Positions 7,234-16,677 of a DNA stretch of 32,077 bases are shown here, piece after piece. Position 1 is the first letter of the stretch. Each line of letters begins with the position of its first letter. The notes under the pieces were generated by a model. That model was not told the origin of the DNA, made no database searches, and saw only the letters and a program-made list of their open reading frames with translations. The position numbers were made by a program, and so were the translations under genes. The DNA comes from Bradyrhizobium genomosp. I (2014) (GTDB taxonomy: Bacteria > Pseudomonadota > Alphaproteobacteria > Rhizobiales > Xanthobacteraceae), in contig NZ_AJQE01000388.1 in the NCBI RefSeq assembly GCF_000261685.1, positions 1 to 32,077 of the forward strand. Direction: 5' to 3'.

Positions 7234-7302
7234 TCCGATTGATGGCGACCACCATTTCCGATCGATGACGACCACCTGTTCCGGTCGATGGCGACCAGGG
7301 CA
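7234..7302. repeat. Three tandem 23-bp repeats
   Basis: Three units follow each other without gaps: TCCGATTGATGGCGACCACC+ATT, TCCGATCGATGACGACCACC+TGT and TCCGGTCGATGGCGACCAGG+GCA. A partial unit (GGCATGGCGACCAG) overlaps the end of the cold-shock gene. Multiple short terminal repeats of this kind are found at the ends of IS21-family elements, so this could be an orphan IS21 end. No istA or istB is present in the window. Confidence 0.7.
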
Positions 7303-7552
7303 ACAGGGCTGTGGACGGGCGTGATGAACGCCGTCCCAGTCGTGCAACATCCCGGATCGCCCCTAGGCTAGTCGATTCTGCTATACGAGGCTGATGGCAG
7401 CATCAGCTAAGTTCACCAAAACCGCACGACAGCTACGAGCGACCCGGATTGGGAACTTGTCGGATTCCGTCCCCGCAGAACCTAGGCCACCAAACCCGCG
7501 CCGAATGGCTCGAGGCCGAGACCTCAATGCTTTGATACTAACTTCTCCAGCC

Positions 7553-9379
7553 TCATTCCACCGTGACCGATTTTGCAAGATTACGCGGCTGATCCACGTC
7601 CGCCCCCCTTGCGACCGCGGTATGGTAAGCCAAGAGCTGGACCGGAATGGCATAGACCAGCGGCGTAAAGCTTGCGACCATTGCCGGCAGCACGATGGTC
7701 AGGAGCGTGTCTACCATCGCTTCAGACGCACCCTTCGCATCGGTGATCAGGATGATCTTGCCGCCCCGAGCGGCCACCTCTTGCATGTTAGAGACGGTCT
7801 TCTCGAAGACCTCGTCGTAAGGCGCGATCACCACCACAGGCACAGCCTCATCGATCAGTGCGATCGGGCCGTGCTTGAGCTCGCCGGCGGCGTAGCCCTC
7901 TGAGTGGATATAGGAAATTTCCTTCAACTTGAGCGCGCCCTCCAAGGCCAAGGGGGCCGATGTGCCACGACCGAGATAGAGTACTGTCCTCGCGCCGGCG
8001 ATATAACGCGCGAGCTTCTCAATCTGGGGCTCGACCAACAGGGCCGCAGCAATCAATCGCGGCACCTCAATGAGCTCGCGCACGAGCTGCGATTCATCGA
8101 TTTCAGACAGCTTACCCCGCTCCTTAGCTGCTCTGACGGCAAGCACCCCCAATACCATCAGCTGGCAGATAAATGCCTTGGTGGAAGCGACGCCGATTTC
8201 TGGCCCTGCCAGGGTAGGCAAAACGGATTCGCTCTCGCGCGCAATCGTCGACGTCGGTACATTAACCACAGATATCGTATGCAAGCCCTTGCCCTTGGCG
8301 TATCGCAAGGCAGCTAATGTGTCAGCGGTTTCGCCCGATTGCGAGATGACTATTGCGAGATCGCCTCGGCGCAAAGGCGCCTCCCTGTAGCGGAATTCAG
8401 AGGCTACATCGACGTCGCAAGGCAAACGCGCGAGCCTCTCGAACCAGTATTTGGCGATGTGCCCAGCGTAGCTAGCCGTGCCGCACGCAGTAATTGAAAT
8501 GCGCTGAATGCAATTAAAGTCGAAGGGCAACGCGAGCGGCAGGGCGACGCGTTTGGCCGCAACATCGAGATAATGCGCCAATGTCTTGCCGGCCACTGTC
8601 GGCTGCTCGTGAATTTCTTTGGCCATGAAGTGGCGGTAATTCGCTTTGTCCACAAGGAGCGCTGATACGCCAGATTTTGATGTTTCCCGCTGGACGATAG
8701 AGCCGTCTGCACCATAAATCACGCACGTTGCGCGCGTAAGCACGGCCCAGTCGCCGTCTTCAAGGTAGGTGACGGTGTCGGTCAAAGGTGCGAGCGCAAT
8801 TGCGTCCGAGCCTAGATACACTTCGCCGCGACCATGTCCGATCGCGAGCGGCGAGCCCTTGCAAGCACCGATCAAAAGATCGTCGTTCGCTTTGAAAAGG
8901 AATGCCAACGCGAAGGCACCACGCAGTCGCGGCAGTGACGCCTGTACCGCATCCTGCGGCGAGTAGCCATTCTTGAGATAGGAATCGACGAGATGCGCCA
9001 CTACCTCGGTGTCCGTCTCCGAGTTAAAGCCGGCTCCATTCCGCTCCAACTCGGCTCGCAGCTCGCGGAAATTCTCAATGATCCCGTTATGAACGACCGC
9101 GACATTCTCCGTCGCATGCGGATGAGCATTGCTTTCGGTCGGCTTTCCATGAGTCGCCCAGCGGGTGTGACCGATGCCAGCATGCCCCGACGGCGGACAA
9201 TAGCGCAGCTGCTCCTCAAGGTTCCTCAGCTTACCTTCGGCGCGGCGGCGCTCGATCCGGACTCCTTCGAGAGTTGCGAGGCCCGCGGAATCGTAGCCAC
9301 GATATTCCAATCGCCTGAGCGACGCGACCAACTTATCAACGACCGGACCACGGCCCAAAATGCCAACAATTCCACACAT
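7553..9379 (-). CDS. nodM: Glucosamine-fructose-6-phosphate aminotransferase, NodM/GlmS type
   Basis: The 608-residue product has the exact GlmS layout. After the initiator Met comes the catalytic Cys (MCGIVGIL), followed by the N-terminal glutamine amidotransferase domain with GHTRWATHG, then two SIS sugar-isomerase domains (SISACGTASYAGHIAKYWFE and VISQSGETADT). The C-terminal end is DVDQPRNLAKSVTVE with the active-site Lys at 603. It makes glucosamine 6-phosphate from fructose 6-phosphate and glutamine, the precursor of the UDP-GlcNAc used for Nod-factor chitin backbones. I chose nodM rather than housekeeping glmS because of the neighbours noeL, nolK and nolG; the protein alone does not separate the two. 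No missing residues are apparent. No clear nod box was found upstream. Confidence 0.92.
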   Translation of the reverse strand: MCGIVGILGRGPVVDKLVASLRRLEYRGYDSAGLATLEGVRIERRRAEGKLRNLEEQLRYCPPSGHAGIGHTRWATHGKPTESNAHPHATENVAVVHNGIIENFRELRAELERNGAGFNSETDTEVVAHLVDSYLKNGYSPQDAVQASLPRLRGAFALAFLFKANDDLLIGACKGSPLAIGHGRGEVYLGSDAIALAPLTDTVTYLEDGDWAVLTRATCVIYGADGSIVQRETSKSGVSALLVDKANYRHFMAKEIHEQPTVAGKTLAHYLDVAAKRVALPLALPFDFNCIQRISITACGTASYAGHIAKYWFERLARLPCDVDVASEFRYREAPLRRGDLAIVISQSGETADTLAALRYAKGKGLHTISVVNVPTSTIARESESVLPTLAGPEIGVASTKAFICQLMVLGVLAVRAAKERGKLSEIDESQLVRELIEVPRLIAAALLVEPQIEKLARYIAGARTVLYLGRGTSAPLALEGALKLKEISYIHSEGYAAGELKHGPIALIDEAVPVVVIAPYDEVFEKTVSNMQEVAARGGKIILITDAKGASEAMVDTLLTIVLPAMVASFTPLVYAIPVQLLAYHTAVARGADVDQPRNLAKSVTVE

Positions 9380-9400
9380 ATCAATCCATGCAGCCCAGCT

Positions 9401-9523
9401 TCAAGAAGTCTGACGTTCCTCCAACAGGAGCACCGTCGCAAACTTCGTTTGCCCAAAGGTAACAGGTTTAGGTTCGGGATTTTCAGCGGGCGCCTTTATC
9501 ACCGCCGCATTCTCTGGCCTCAT
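9401..9523 (-). CDS. Small ORF just upstream of nodM (40 aa)
   Basis: The ATG at 9523 follows a GGGAGA site at good spacing. The product begins MRPENAAVIKAPAENPEPKP and ends VTFGQTKFATVLLLEERQTS. Its stop lies 21 bases before the nodM ATG, while nodM itself has only a weak ribosome-binding site, so a leader ORF coupled to nodM is possible. I know no family for it. Another short ORF (9524-9757) ends directly before its ATG in the same frame, but that one looks less convincing. Confidence 0.35.
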   Translation of the reverse strand: MRPENAAVIKAPAENPEPKPVTFGQTKFATVLLLEERQTS

Positions 9524-10711
9524 TTAGATCTCCCGGCCATCATCGCTTCGCCCAGCTAGATTCCGCTTTTGGCTGGCCGATCGAAGAAACACTGCGATGC
9601 CATCGCCATTGGCGTGACTGCCTGAAGCAGAATCAGATGCGCTAGTGCGCCTGCACGGCGCATCCAAGTCCGCCCAAACAGGCTCGCTCGACGGCCTCAC
9701 TAACTGTCGCCGGCGCAACAAGCCGCTGCCAAGATGTATCAAATAGTCTCGCTCCATAGATTGAGGGCATTCGAACAGAACGGAAAGCCAATTATCCTAC
9801 GGTGAAGCAGGTTATCTTGCTTGGCTCACTCTCACCGAGGAGCCATTTCAGGACGCAGTTTGTGTTCTCAGAAGAAGCGAGAAGCGATGCCAGCTTGCCG
9901 GGCACGGTCAATATGGCAACAACTGAGTCCTCGCGTCTCACTAATCATTCTCCCGGGCGAGTGACGCTTCGTCTGGGCTTCGCTCCATTTCAGACAGAAA
10001 GATGAGATCTGCCCACGTTCCGCATAGTCCCTGCTCATCTCTTTGCGCAGCTGCTCCCGACTTGCTGGAAACACACTTGCGATGAGGGTTTAAGAGACTT
10101 TTCATGATTGGACAGAGGCAACTTATGCCCGGTCAAGTTAGAGGACTGGCATCAAAGCTCCATTGTACGAACGTAAGATTTCGATATCGAAACGTTACAA
10201 AGTCTATACCAACGTTTGCCTTTCTTTCTCATTCTGTTTTGCATCAGGCCGTCCATTGCCTACCCGCAATTAGCAAAGCGGCGCTGATTATGAGCCGCGA
10301 AGGCTGCGTCTTCTAGTCGGAAGTCTCACCACGTCACTCTTCCGCGCCATGAGGGACCAAACGGAAAACATACCTGCGCGCGTGGAAAGATAAGGACCCC
10401 AGAAATATCGCGAGGAGGCAAAGCGCCCCCGAGCGCGTCTAACAGGGCCTACCATCCATCCCGCCTGCTTGGGATCGTCGCCGTTGCGAGGGTTCGCTCG
10501 ACTTTCATCTTTGAAGCTCATGCGCCGGCATCATTCAGTCCACCTAAATCAATGTATATGGTGTGTTTTCCTGAGTCCGGTGTATGACTTGGCTTGCCGA
10601 GCGTATCCTTTAATTGCGATGGAGCGCGCATCCGCATATCGATCTTTTCGAGAAGCGGCTTCGCAATGATTTCTCAGAGTGCAGCTCTTTCCGGTGCAAC
10701 TAAGGAAGACC
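9524..10711. other. Long intergenic stretch between divergent nodM and noeL
   Basis: Nearly 1.2 kb with no gene I can support. It must hold the promoters of nodM (minus) and noeL (plus). I searched by eye for the nod box and found no good match, only the weak sequence at 10186-10214. AAGGAAG at about 10702-10708 is the noeL ribosome-binding site. Confidence 0.5.
10186..10217 (+). promoter_or_regulatory. Weak nod-box-like motif upstream of noeL
   Basis: ATCGAAACGTTACAAAGTCT followed by ATACCAACG shares the ATC-x-AAAC and TACCAA parts of the nod box, but the spacing is about four bases too long and the middle differs. The same core, AAAG-xx-CTATACCAA, recurs at 16434-16451 and 22254-22270. It lies about 500 bases before noeL. 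This is a possible regulatory site or a dispersed repeat fragment. Confidence 0.25.
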
Positions 10712-11797
10712 ATGACGGTTCGCAACTCAAAGGGGCGTGTCGCTCTCATCACCGGCGTGACCGGTCAGGACGGCGCCTATCTCGCCGAATATTTGCTGTC
10801 GCTCGGCTATGTCGTGCACGGCATCAAGCGGCGCTCGTCCTCGTTCAACACCGCGCGCGTCGATCACCTCTATCAGGACCCGCATGTCGGCAACGTTCCG
10901 TTCCTGATGCACTATGGCGACATGACGGATTCGACCAATCTGATCCGCCTGGTGCAGCAGATCCGGCCGACCGAGATCTACAATCTCGCAGCTCAAAGCC
11001 ACGTCGCCGTCAGCTTCGAGAGCCCGGAATACACCGCCAATGCCGACGCCATCGGCGTGCTGCGCCTGTTGGAAGCGATCCGCATCCTCGGCATGGAGAA
11101 GGAGACGCGGTTCTACCAGGCCTCGACCTCCGAGCTCTACGGCCTGGTGCAGGAGATCCCGCAGAAGGAGACGACGCCGTTCTATCCGCGCTCGCCCTAC
11201 GGCGTTGCCAAGCTCTACGGCTACTGGATCACGGTGAACTACCGCGAAGCCTACGGCATGTTCGCGTCGAACGGCATCCTGTTCAACCATGAGAGCCCGA
11301 TCCGCGGCGAGACCTTCGTGACCCGCAAGATCACCCGCGGCGTCGCGCGTATCGAGGTCGGGCTGGAACAGACGCTCTATCTCGGCAATCTCGAAGCCAA
11401 GCGCGACTGGGGCCATGCCAGGGACTATGTCGAGGGCATGCACAAGATCCTGCAGGCCGACAAACCCGACGACTTCGTGCTCGCCACCGGCGAGATGCGC
11501 TCGGTGCGCGAGATGGTCGAGCTGTCCTTTGCCCATGTCGGCCGTCGCATCGCCTGGCGCGGCAAGGGCGTCGAGGAGACCGGCGTCGACGAGACGAGCG
11601 GCAAGATTGTGGTGAAGATCGATCCGACCTATTTCCGTCCGACCGAGGTCGATCTTCTCGTCGGCGACGCCAGCAAGGCGCGCGAGGTGCTCGGCTGGAC
11701 GCCGAAGCGCAGCTTTGCCCAGCTCGTCGAGGAGATGATGACGAGCGATCTGGCGGAGACAAAACGGGATGCGGCCAGTGGCAAACGCACCGTTTGA
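10712..11797 (+). CDS. noeL: GDP-mannose 4,6-dehydratase (NoeL/Gmd)
   Basis: Start at 10712, seven or so bases after AAGGAAG; a longer in-frame extension to 10679 has no such site. The 361-residue product is a short-chain dehydrogenase/reductase of the Gmd family. The NADP-binding loop is GVTGQDGAYLAEYL (residues 15-28) and RRSSSFNTARVDHLY follows. The catalytic residues are T139 and E141 (STSE), with Y163 and K167 (SPYGVAKLYGYW). It converts GDP-mannose to GDP-4-keto-6-deoxymannose, the first step to the GDP-fucose used to fucosylate Nod factor with NodZ (not in this window). It overlaps nolK by 29 bases, so the two are co-translated. The gene is clearly richer in GC than its surroundings. 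Confidence 0.95.
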   Translation: MTVRNSKGRVALITGVTGQDGAYLAEYLLSLGYVVHGIKRRSSSFNTARVDHLYQDPHVGNVPFLMHYGDMTDSTNLIRLVQQIRPTEIYNLAAQSHVAVSFESPEYTANADAIGVLRLLEAIRILGMEKETRFYQASTSELYGLVQEIPQKETTPFYPRSPYGVAKLYGYWITVNYREAYGMFASNGILFNHESPIRGETFVTRKITRGVARIEVGLEQTLYLGNLEAKRDWGHARDYVEGMHKILQADKPDDFVLATGEMRSVREMVELSFAHVGRRIAWRGKGVEETGVDETSGKIVVKIDPTYFRPTEVDLLVGDASKAREVLGWTPKRSFAQLVEEMMTSDLAETKRDAASGKRTV

Positions 11798-12776
11798 GCT
11801 GAGGGGCAAGAGCGTCTACGTCGCCGGCCATCGCGGCATGGTCGGAGCCGCGCTGGTGCGCCGGCTGGCACGGGAGGAGGTGCGGCTCGTCACGGTCGAC
11901 CGGCGCGAGGTCGATCTCTGCAACCAGGCCGCCGTGTTCGACTGGTTCGCCAGGACGCGGCCGCAAGTGATCTTCCTCGCCGCGGCCAAGGTCGGCGGCA
12001 TCGTCGCCAACAACACGCTGCGCGCCGAGTTCATCTACGACAACATCGCGATTGCGGCGAACGTGATCCAGGCCGCGCATCAGAACGGCGCCGAGAAGCT
12101 AATGTTTCTGGGCTCGTCCTGCATCTATCCGAAGCTGGCGCCGCAGCCGCTGCGCGAGGATTCCGTGCTCACCGGTCCGCTGGAGCCGACCAACGAGCCC
12201 TATGCGATCGCCAAGATCGCCGGCATCAAGATGGCGGAGGCCTATCGCAGCCAGTATGGCAGCGACTTCATCAGCGTGATGCCGACCAATCTGTACGGCC
12301 CCGGCGACAATTATCACCCCGAGCTGAGCCACGTCGTCGCCGCGCTGATCCGCCGCTTCCACGAGGCGAAGGTTTCGGGAGCGAAGCGCGTCATCGTGTG
12401 GGGCACCGGCACGCCCCGGCGCGAGTTCCTCTATGTCGACGACATGGCGGATGCCTGCGTGCACCTGATGAAGACCTATTCGTCGCCGGAACCGGTCAAT
12501 ATCGGCACCGGCGAGGACATCACCATCGCCGATTTAGCACTGATGGTCGCGGCCGCCGTCGGCTTTCGCGGTGAAATCAGCTTGGATACGTCGCGCCCGG
12601 ACGGAACGCCGCGCAAGCTGCTGGATGTTAGTCGGCTGTCCAGACTCGGCTGGCGAGCCACCACCTCGCTCACGGAAGGCATTCAGCTGGCATACCGGGT
12701 GTTTTGCGCTGAGAGAGACGGACGGCTCCAGAGTGATCTGCTCGTTCTCGACAAGGCAGCCTGCATCACCGGCTAG
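11769..12776 (+). CDS. nolK: GDP-L-fucose synthase (NolK/Fcl)
   Basis: The product (335 residues from the ATG at 11769; a GTG at 11778 is an alternative start) is a GDP-4-keto-6-deoxymannose 3,5-epimerase/4-reductase. The NADP loop is GHRGMVG (residues 20-26). The SSCIYP block gives the catalytic Ser and Cys (116-118), and Y145 with K149 (YAIAK) is the SDR pair. The later NLYGPGDNYHPELSHVVAAL carries the conserved histidine. It uses the NoeL product to make GDP-L-fucose. The start lies inside the end of noeL. The reading frame is intact and equally GC-rich. The tail after RVFCAERDGRLQ (about 15 residues) is not part of the core family and may be a locally acquired end. Confidence 0.94.
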   Translation: MRPVANAPFELRGKSVYVAGHRGMVGAALVRRLAREEVRLVTVDRREVDLCNQAAVFDWFARTRPQVIFLAAAKVGGIVANNTLRAEFIYDNIAIAANVIQAAHQNGAEKLMFLGSSCIYPKLAPQPLREDSVLTGPLEPTNEPYAIAKIAGIKMAEAYRSQYGSDFISVMPTNLYGPGDNYHPELSHVVAALIRRFHEAKVSGAKRVIVWGTGTPRREFLYVDDMADACVHLMKTYSSPEPVNIGTGEDITIADLALMVAAAVGFRGEISLDTSRPDGTPRKLLDVSRLSRLGWRATTSLTEGIQLAYRVFCAERDGRLQSDLLVLDKAACITG

Positions 12777-13050
12777 ATCATATCGAGCAATGTTCCGAAG
12801 GGGCTGAGCCTTGCGATGATCTGTCAGCCCTCCTTTTTGATCAAGAGAGCACCGATTCTCCTTTGGTCGAGCTTGGGCGTCAGGTCTCCGTGAATACCCG
12901 GCGCCGCTTTAACCTGGGGCGGCAGCAGCGGATCTCCGACTGTTAACCGCCGAAAAGATGCGCCCAGTTTGGCACCAAGCACGCGAAGTTCTCGATGTGT
13001 AAAGAACCGTGAAGTGGTCCTAAGCTCCTTCGCGCGTCACACTAGCAAAC
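12777..13050. other. Convergent intergenic gap between nolK and nolG
   Basis: The two genes face each other here. I see no ORF and no strong terminator hairpin with a T run. Confidence 0.4.
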
Positions 13051-16000
13051 CTAGATGATTTGATGGTCATGCTTTGTTACCTCGGCATCAGCAGCGCTGG
13101 TGAAGTCGCGCTCGGCGAGGTTCGCGCGGACGACACCCCCATTACCACGGTGATCGGACGCGATCGCGACATAGACCGCCGGGAGCACGAATAGCGTGAT
13201 CAGCGTGCCCGCAGACATGCCAGCGGCGAGAACGAGTCCGATCGAGAACCGGCTCGCGGCGCCAGCTCCGGTTGCCGTCAACAAGGGTATGAAGCCCGTG
13301 ACCATTGCCGCCGTGGTCATTAAGATTGGGCGCAGTCGGACACGCGCCGCCATCTCTATAGCCGAGCGACGGTCAAATCTCTCCTTGAACTGCAGCTCAT
13401 TGGCGAACTCAACCATTAGGATGCCGTGCTTTGAAATCAACCCGACCAGTGTCAACAGTCCAACCTGGGTGTAGATGTTCATGGTCGCCCAGCCGAGGAA
13501 CGGCGGAATCAAGGCGCCGACCATTGCCATCGGCACGCTGATCATGATGATGAGCGGATCGCGCAGACTTTCGAACTGCGCCGAAAGCACTAAGAATATG
13601 ATGATGAGGGCAAATGCAAAGGTAATCGCCAATTGATTACCCTCGTGCACGTACTGGCGGGCGTCGGCCAGGAAGTCGTAACTGAAGCCTGGGGGCAGTT
13701 TCTTCGCCTCGGCTTCTAGGAAATCCACGGCCTGTTCGATCGTGACGCCGGGCATCGGCACGGCCTGAAAGGTCGCGCAGTTGAGCTGGTTGTAGTGGGT
13801 GAGCGCATTCGGATCGGTCGCAGTCTCGGTGGAGACTACGGTAGACAGCGGAAGCATCGATCCCGTCGCAGTCTTCACATAATAGCTTCCGATTGATTGC
13901 GGCACTAGCCGTTCCTCTCGCGGCACCTGCGGGATCACCTCGTAGGAGCGGCCCTGCAGATTGAAGCGGTTGACGTAATTTCCCCCAAGTAAGGTGGCGA
14001 GCGCGTTACCGACGATCTGCATGGTGATGCCAAGCTCGTTAGCCTTCGATCGATCAACCTTGATTCGTACCACCGGCTGGTTGAACTCGAGGTCGGAGTC
14101 GCTCACCATGAAGAGGCCGCTCTTCTGCGCGGCATCCTTCAACTTTGACATCTGCTCGTGGATGGATTGAAAGCCAAGAGTCGAATTGATCACCATCTGG
14201 ACTGGTAGGCCACCAGAACCGCCCGGCAGCGGAGGCAAGCTAAAGGCAAACGCGTTGATGCCTTCGATTTTGGATAGCTCGGCCTGAACAAGCGACTTTA
14301 GTACAATCGATGATCGCTTGCGTTCGTCCCAAGGCTTGAGCAACATGCCGGCCATGCCACTCTGCTGGCCGCCAATGCCATTGAACACGAAGCTCAAGTC
14401 AGTCTCTGGAACTTTTTTCAACGCGCTTTCAAGCTTGGTGCCATAATAGTCGAGGTAGTCGATATTGGCGTATTTCGGCGCCTTAGTTAGCGCGAATATG
14501 ATACCTTGATCCTCCTCCGGCGCTAGTTCCTTGGAAATATGCATATAGAGAAAGCCGACAAGTCCCAACATGGTCAGCGCAAATAGGCCGGTAATTGGGC
14601 GATAGTCGAGCGAACGGTCGAGCTTGCGGCCGTACCATCGTGTTACGGCACTGAACCCGCGGTTCACAAGCCTTGCAAATCGTCCCCCCTTGGCGCGCCT
14701 CAGGAAGAGAGAGCACATCATGGGCGACAGCGTCAAAGCGACCACACCGGACACGATCACCGCTCCTGCCAGCGTGAACGCGAATTCGCGGAACAGGCCA
14801 CCGGTGAGGCCGCCAAGGAATCCGATCGGGGCATATACCGCAGCCAAGGTAATCGTCATGGAGATAACCGGACCGACGATCTCGCGCGCGCCCCTTGTAG
14901 CAGCCTGTAGCGGAGCCGCTCCTTCTTCTAAATGGCGATGAATATTCTCCACCACCACGATTGCGTCGTCGACCACGAGGCCGATCGCGAGAACCATCGC
15001 AAGGAGCGTCAGGAGGTTGAATGAGAACCCCAGCGCCAGCATCATGCTGCAGACACCAACGAGAGACAACGGAATAGTAACCACAGGAATGATGACGGAC
15101 CGCAGCGAGGCCAGGAAAAGAAAGATCACGACGACCACAACCACGACGGCCTCAATGAGCGTCTTCTTCACTTCGTCGATCGATGATTGAATAAACTTGG
15201 ATGAGTCGTAGGCCACTTTCATCTTCAGCGGCGGCGGCAGGTTACGCTCCATTTCAGGAAACAGCGCCCGAACGCCTCGCACTATGTTTAGCGGATTGCC
15301 TTCCGGGCTCGCTTGCACGCCGACAAAGACCGCGTGGTCGCCGTTCATCGTGACGGTAGTGTCCGTCATCTGCGCGGCAAGTTCGACTACCGCAATGTCT
15401 TCCATGCGCACAAAGCCACCGTCATTCGCCTTGACAATCATACGCTTGAAATCGTCAACACTCCGCAAATCCGTATTTGCTGTGACATCGGAGATAGTGA
15501 AATAGCCCTTGGTCTGGCCTGCCGCAGCCTGGAAGTTGTTAGCTGCGATTGCAGCCGAAACTTCAGCCGGCGATATGCCATGCCCAGCCATTTTCGCAGG
15601 GTCTAGCCATAGCCGCATCGCAAAACTCTGGCCGCCTAGGATGTCAGCCGCTGAAACGCCGTCGACGGTTGAGATAACCGGTTGCACGACGCGCGTGAGG
15701 TAGTCGGTGATCGCACTGGCCGCTAGCTCATCGCTGGAGAAAGCGATATACATGACAGCATTCGTCTGACCGCTCGACTTCGTGACGACTGGATCGTTTG
15801 ATTCCTTCGGGATCAGGTATTTGACTGAGTTGACCTTGGAGAGCACCTCCGTGAGCGCTTCGTTTGGATTGAAGTTCAGCTTGATGTAAACTTGAATAGT
15901 CGAGACACCAAGCATAGACGAGGAACTGATGTAGTCGACGCCTTCGGCGGACGCGACTGCTTGCTCCAGGGGAGTGGTGATGAACCCCTGGATCATGTCG

Positions 16001-16167
16001 GCCGAGGCGCCAGGATAGGCAGTCGTGATATTGATGACCGTATTGGTTAGCTTCGGATATTGCCGGATCGGCAGTAGGACCGCGGCGCGCAAGCCGATCA
16101 GCAAGATCAGGAAACTCACGACGATTGACAATACCGGACGTTTGATGAAAAGCGCGGTAAATGTCAT
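13051..16167 (-). CDS. nolG: RND-family inner-membrane efflux transporter (NolG type)
   Basis: 1038 residues, the normal length of an HAE-1 type RND pump. It starts MTFTALFIKRPVLSIVVSFL, with the first membrane helix at about 10-29. The first periplasmic loop has ITTAYPGASADMIQGFITTP. Helix 4 carries the proton-relay pair in AIGLVVDDAIVVVENIHRHL, and the second half repeats the pattern, ending in LFVLPAVYVAI. Such pumps use the proton gradient to export hydrophobic or lipid-like substrates with a membrane-fusion protein and an outer-membrane channel. NolG of the nolFGHI locus is the rhizobial relative, and its place next to noeL-nolK supports that name. No nolF-like gene is found upstream: the 500 bases before the start hold no intact ORF. 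The pump must borrow a partner or be inactive. Confidence 0.85.
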   Translation of the reverse strand: MTFTALFIKRPVLSIVVSFLILLIGLRAAVLLPIRQYPKLTNTVINITTAYPGASADMIQGFITTPLEQAVASAEGVDYISSSSMLGVSTIQVYIKLNFNPNEALTEVLSKVNSVKYLIPKESNDPVVTKSSGQTNAVMYIAFSSDELAASAITDYLTRVVQPVISTVDGVSAADILGGQSFAMRLWLDPAKMAGHGISPAEVSAAIAANNFQAAAGQTKGYFTISDVTANTDLRSVDDFKRMIVKANDGGFVRMEDIAVVELAAQMTDTTVTMNGDHAVFVGVQASPEGNPLNIVRGVRALFPEMERNLPPPLKMKVAYDSSKFIQSSIDEVKKTLIEAVVVVVVVIFLFLASLRSVIIPVVTIPLSLVGVCSMMLALGFSFNLLTLLAMVLAIGLVVDDAIVVVENIHRHLEEGAAPLQAATRGAREIVGPVISMTITLAAVYAPIGFLGGLTGGLFREFAFTLAGAVIVSGVVALTLSPMMCSLFLRRAKGGRFARLVNRGFSAVTRWYGRKLDRSLDYRPITGLFALTMLGLVGFLYMHISKELAPEEDQGIIFALTKAPKYANIDYLDYYGTKLESALKKVPETDLSFVFNGIGGQQSGMAGMLLKPWDERKRSSIVLKSLVQAELSKIEGINAFAFSLPPLPGGSGGLPVQMVINSTLGFQSIHEQMSKLKDAAQKSGLFMVSDSDLEFNQPVVRIKVDRSKANELGITMQIVGNALATLLGGNYVNRFNLQGRSYEVIPQVPREERLVPQSIGSYYVKTATGSMLPLSTVVSTETATDPNALTHYNQLNCATFQAVPMPGVTIEQAVDFLEAEAKKLPPGFSYDFLADARQYVHEGNQLAITFAFALIIIFLVLSAQFESLRDPLIIMISVPMAMVGALIPPFLGWATMNIYTQVGLLTLVGLISKHGILMVEFANELQFKERFDRRSAIEMAARVRLRPILMTTAAMVTGFIPLLTATGAGAASRFSIGLVLAAGMSAGTLITLFVLPAVYVAIASDHRGNGGVVRANLAERDFTSAADAEVTKHDHQII

Positions 16168-16677
16168 GTCAACTCGTATTCGGGATTGGGATGTAAATCT
16201 GCCACCAACTTTAAGGCAATGGTCAGCAATGCGGCGACTGTGCTAGAGCCCCCGCTGTAGAGCTCGTGCCCTTTTTGCGTTTATCGGCGAAAGGCCCGAC
16301 AAGAATAGTTGATTAGAACGCAACGACTTCTAGCCGGGCATTAGTTCAGGCTTCGCACTTCGACATCGGAATTACAAACGACCTGACCGGTACTCAACTC
16401 TACAAAGGTAAGTGAGTGATATAGCATCGGCTGCAAAGCACTATACCAAGGTTTATCGAGTTCGCCGCTGATCACCGTCGCAAGACTTGCGGAGTTGCTA
16501 AACACAAATTCTTAGCCCCGCATATTCAGTGCGCGCCCGCTATCGCTTCGCTAACTCGCCGAACAAAGCCGTCTCGGGGCTTGCCCTCTGCTGCCAGTTC
16601 GATATGCCTCTCGGAACAGTGCTTTGAGCGTTTCTGTCAGCTCAATAAGCTGCGCTCTGGCTTGTCCACGCCTTGCG
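16168..16677. other. No recognisable gene; upstream region of nolG
   Basis: A 38-codon minus-strand frame without a start codon (GGSSTVAALLTIALKLVADL and on) ends exactly at the nolG ATG with an ATGA overlap. It does not resemble the membrane-fusion protein NolF. The motif AAAGCACTATACCAAGGTTT at 16434-16453 matches the one upstream of noeL. Confidence 0.35.

Noticed and set aside
7234..7302. A short CRISPR array
   Set aside because: The 23-bp units are contiguous, with no spacers, and no cas genes are present.
9524..10711. A canonical nod box between nodM and noeL
   Set aside because: The nod-box core with AAACAATC and TTTTACCAATC was not found on either strand. Only a weak partial match at 10186 remains.
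10727..11809. A 360-codon ORF on the minus strand opposite noeL
   Set aside because: It is the shadow of a GC-rich gene. The plus strand has full dehydratase motifs and a ribosome-binding site; the antisense product has no family features.
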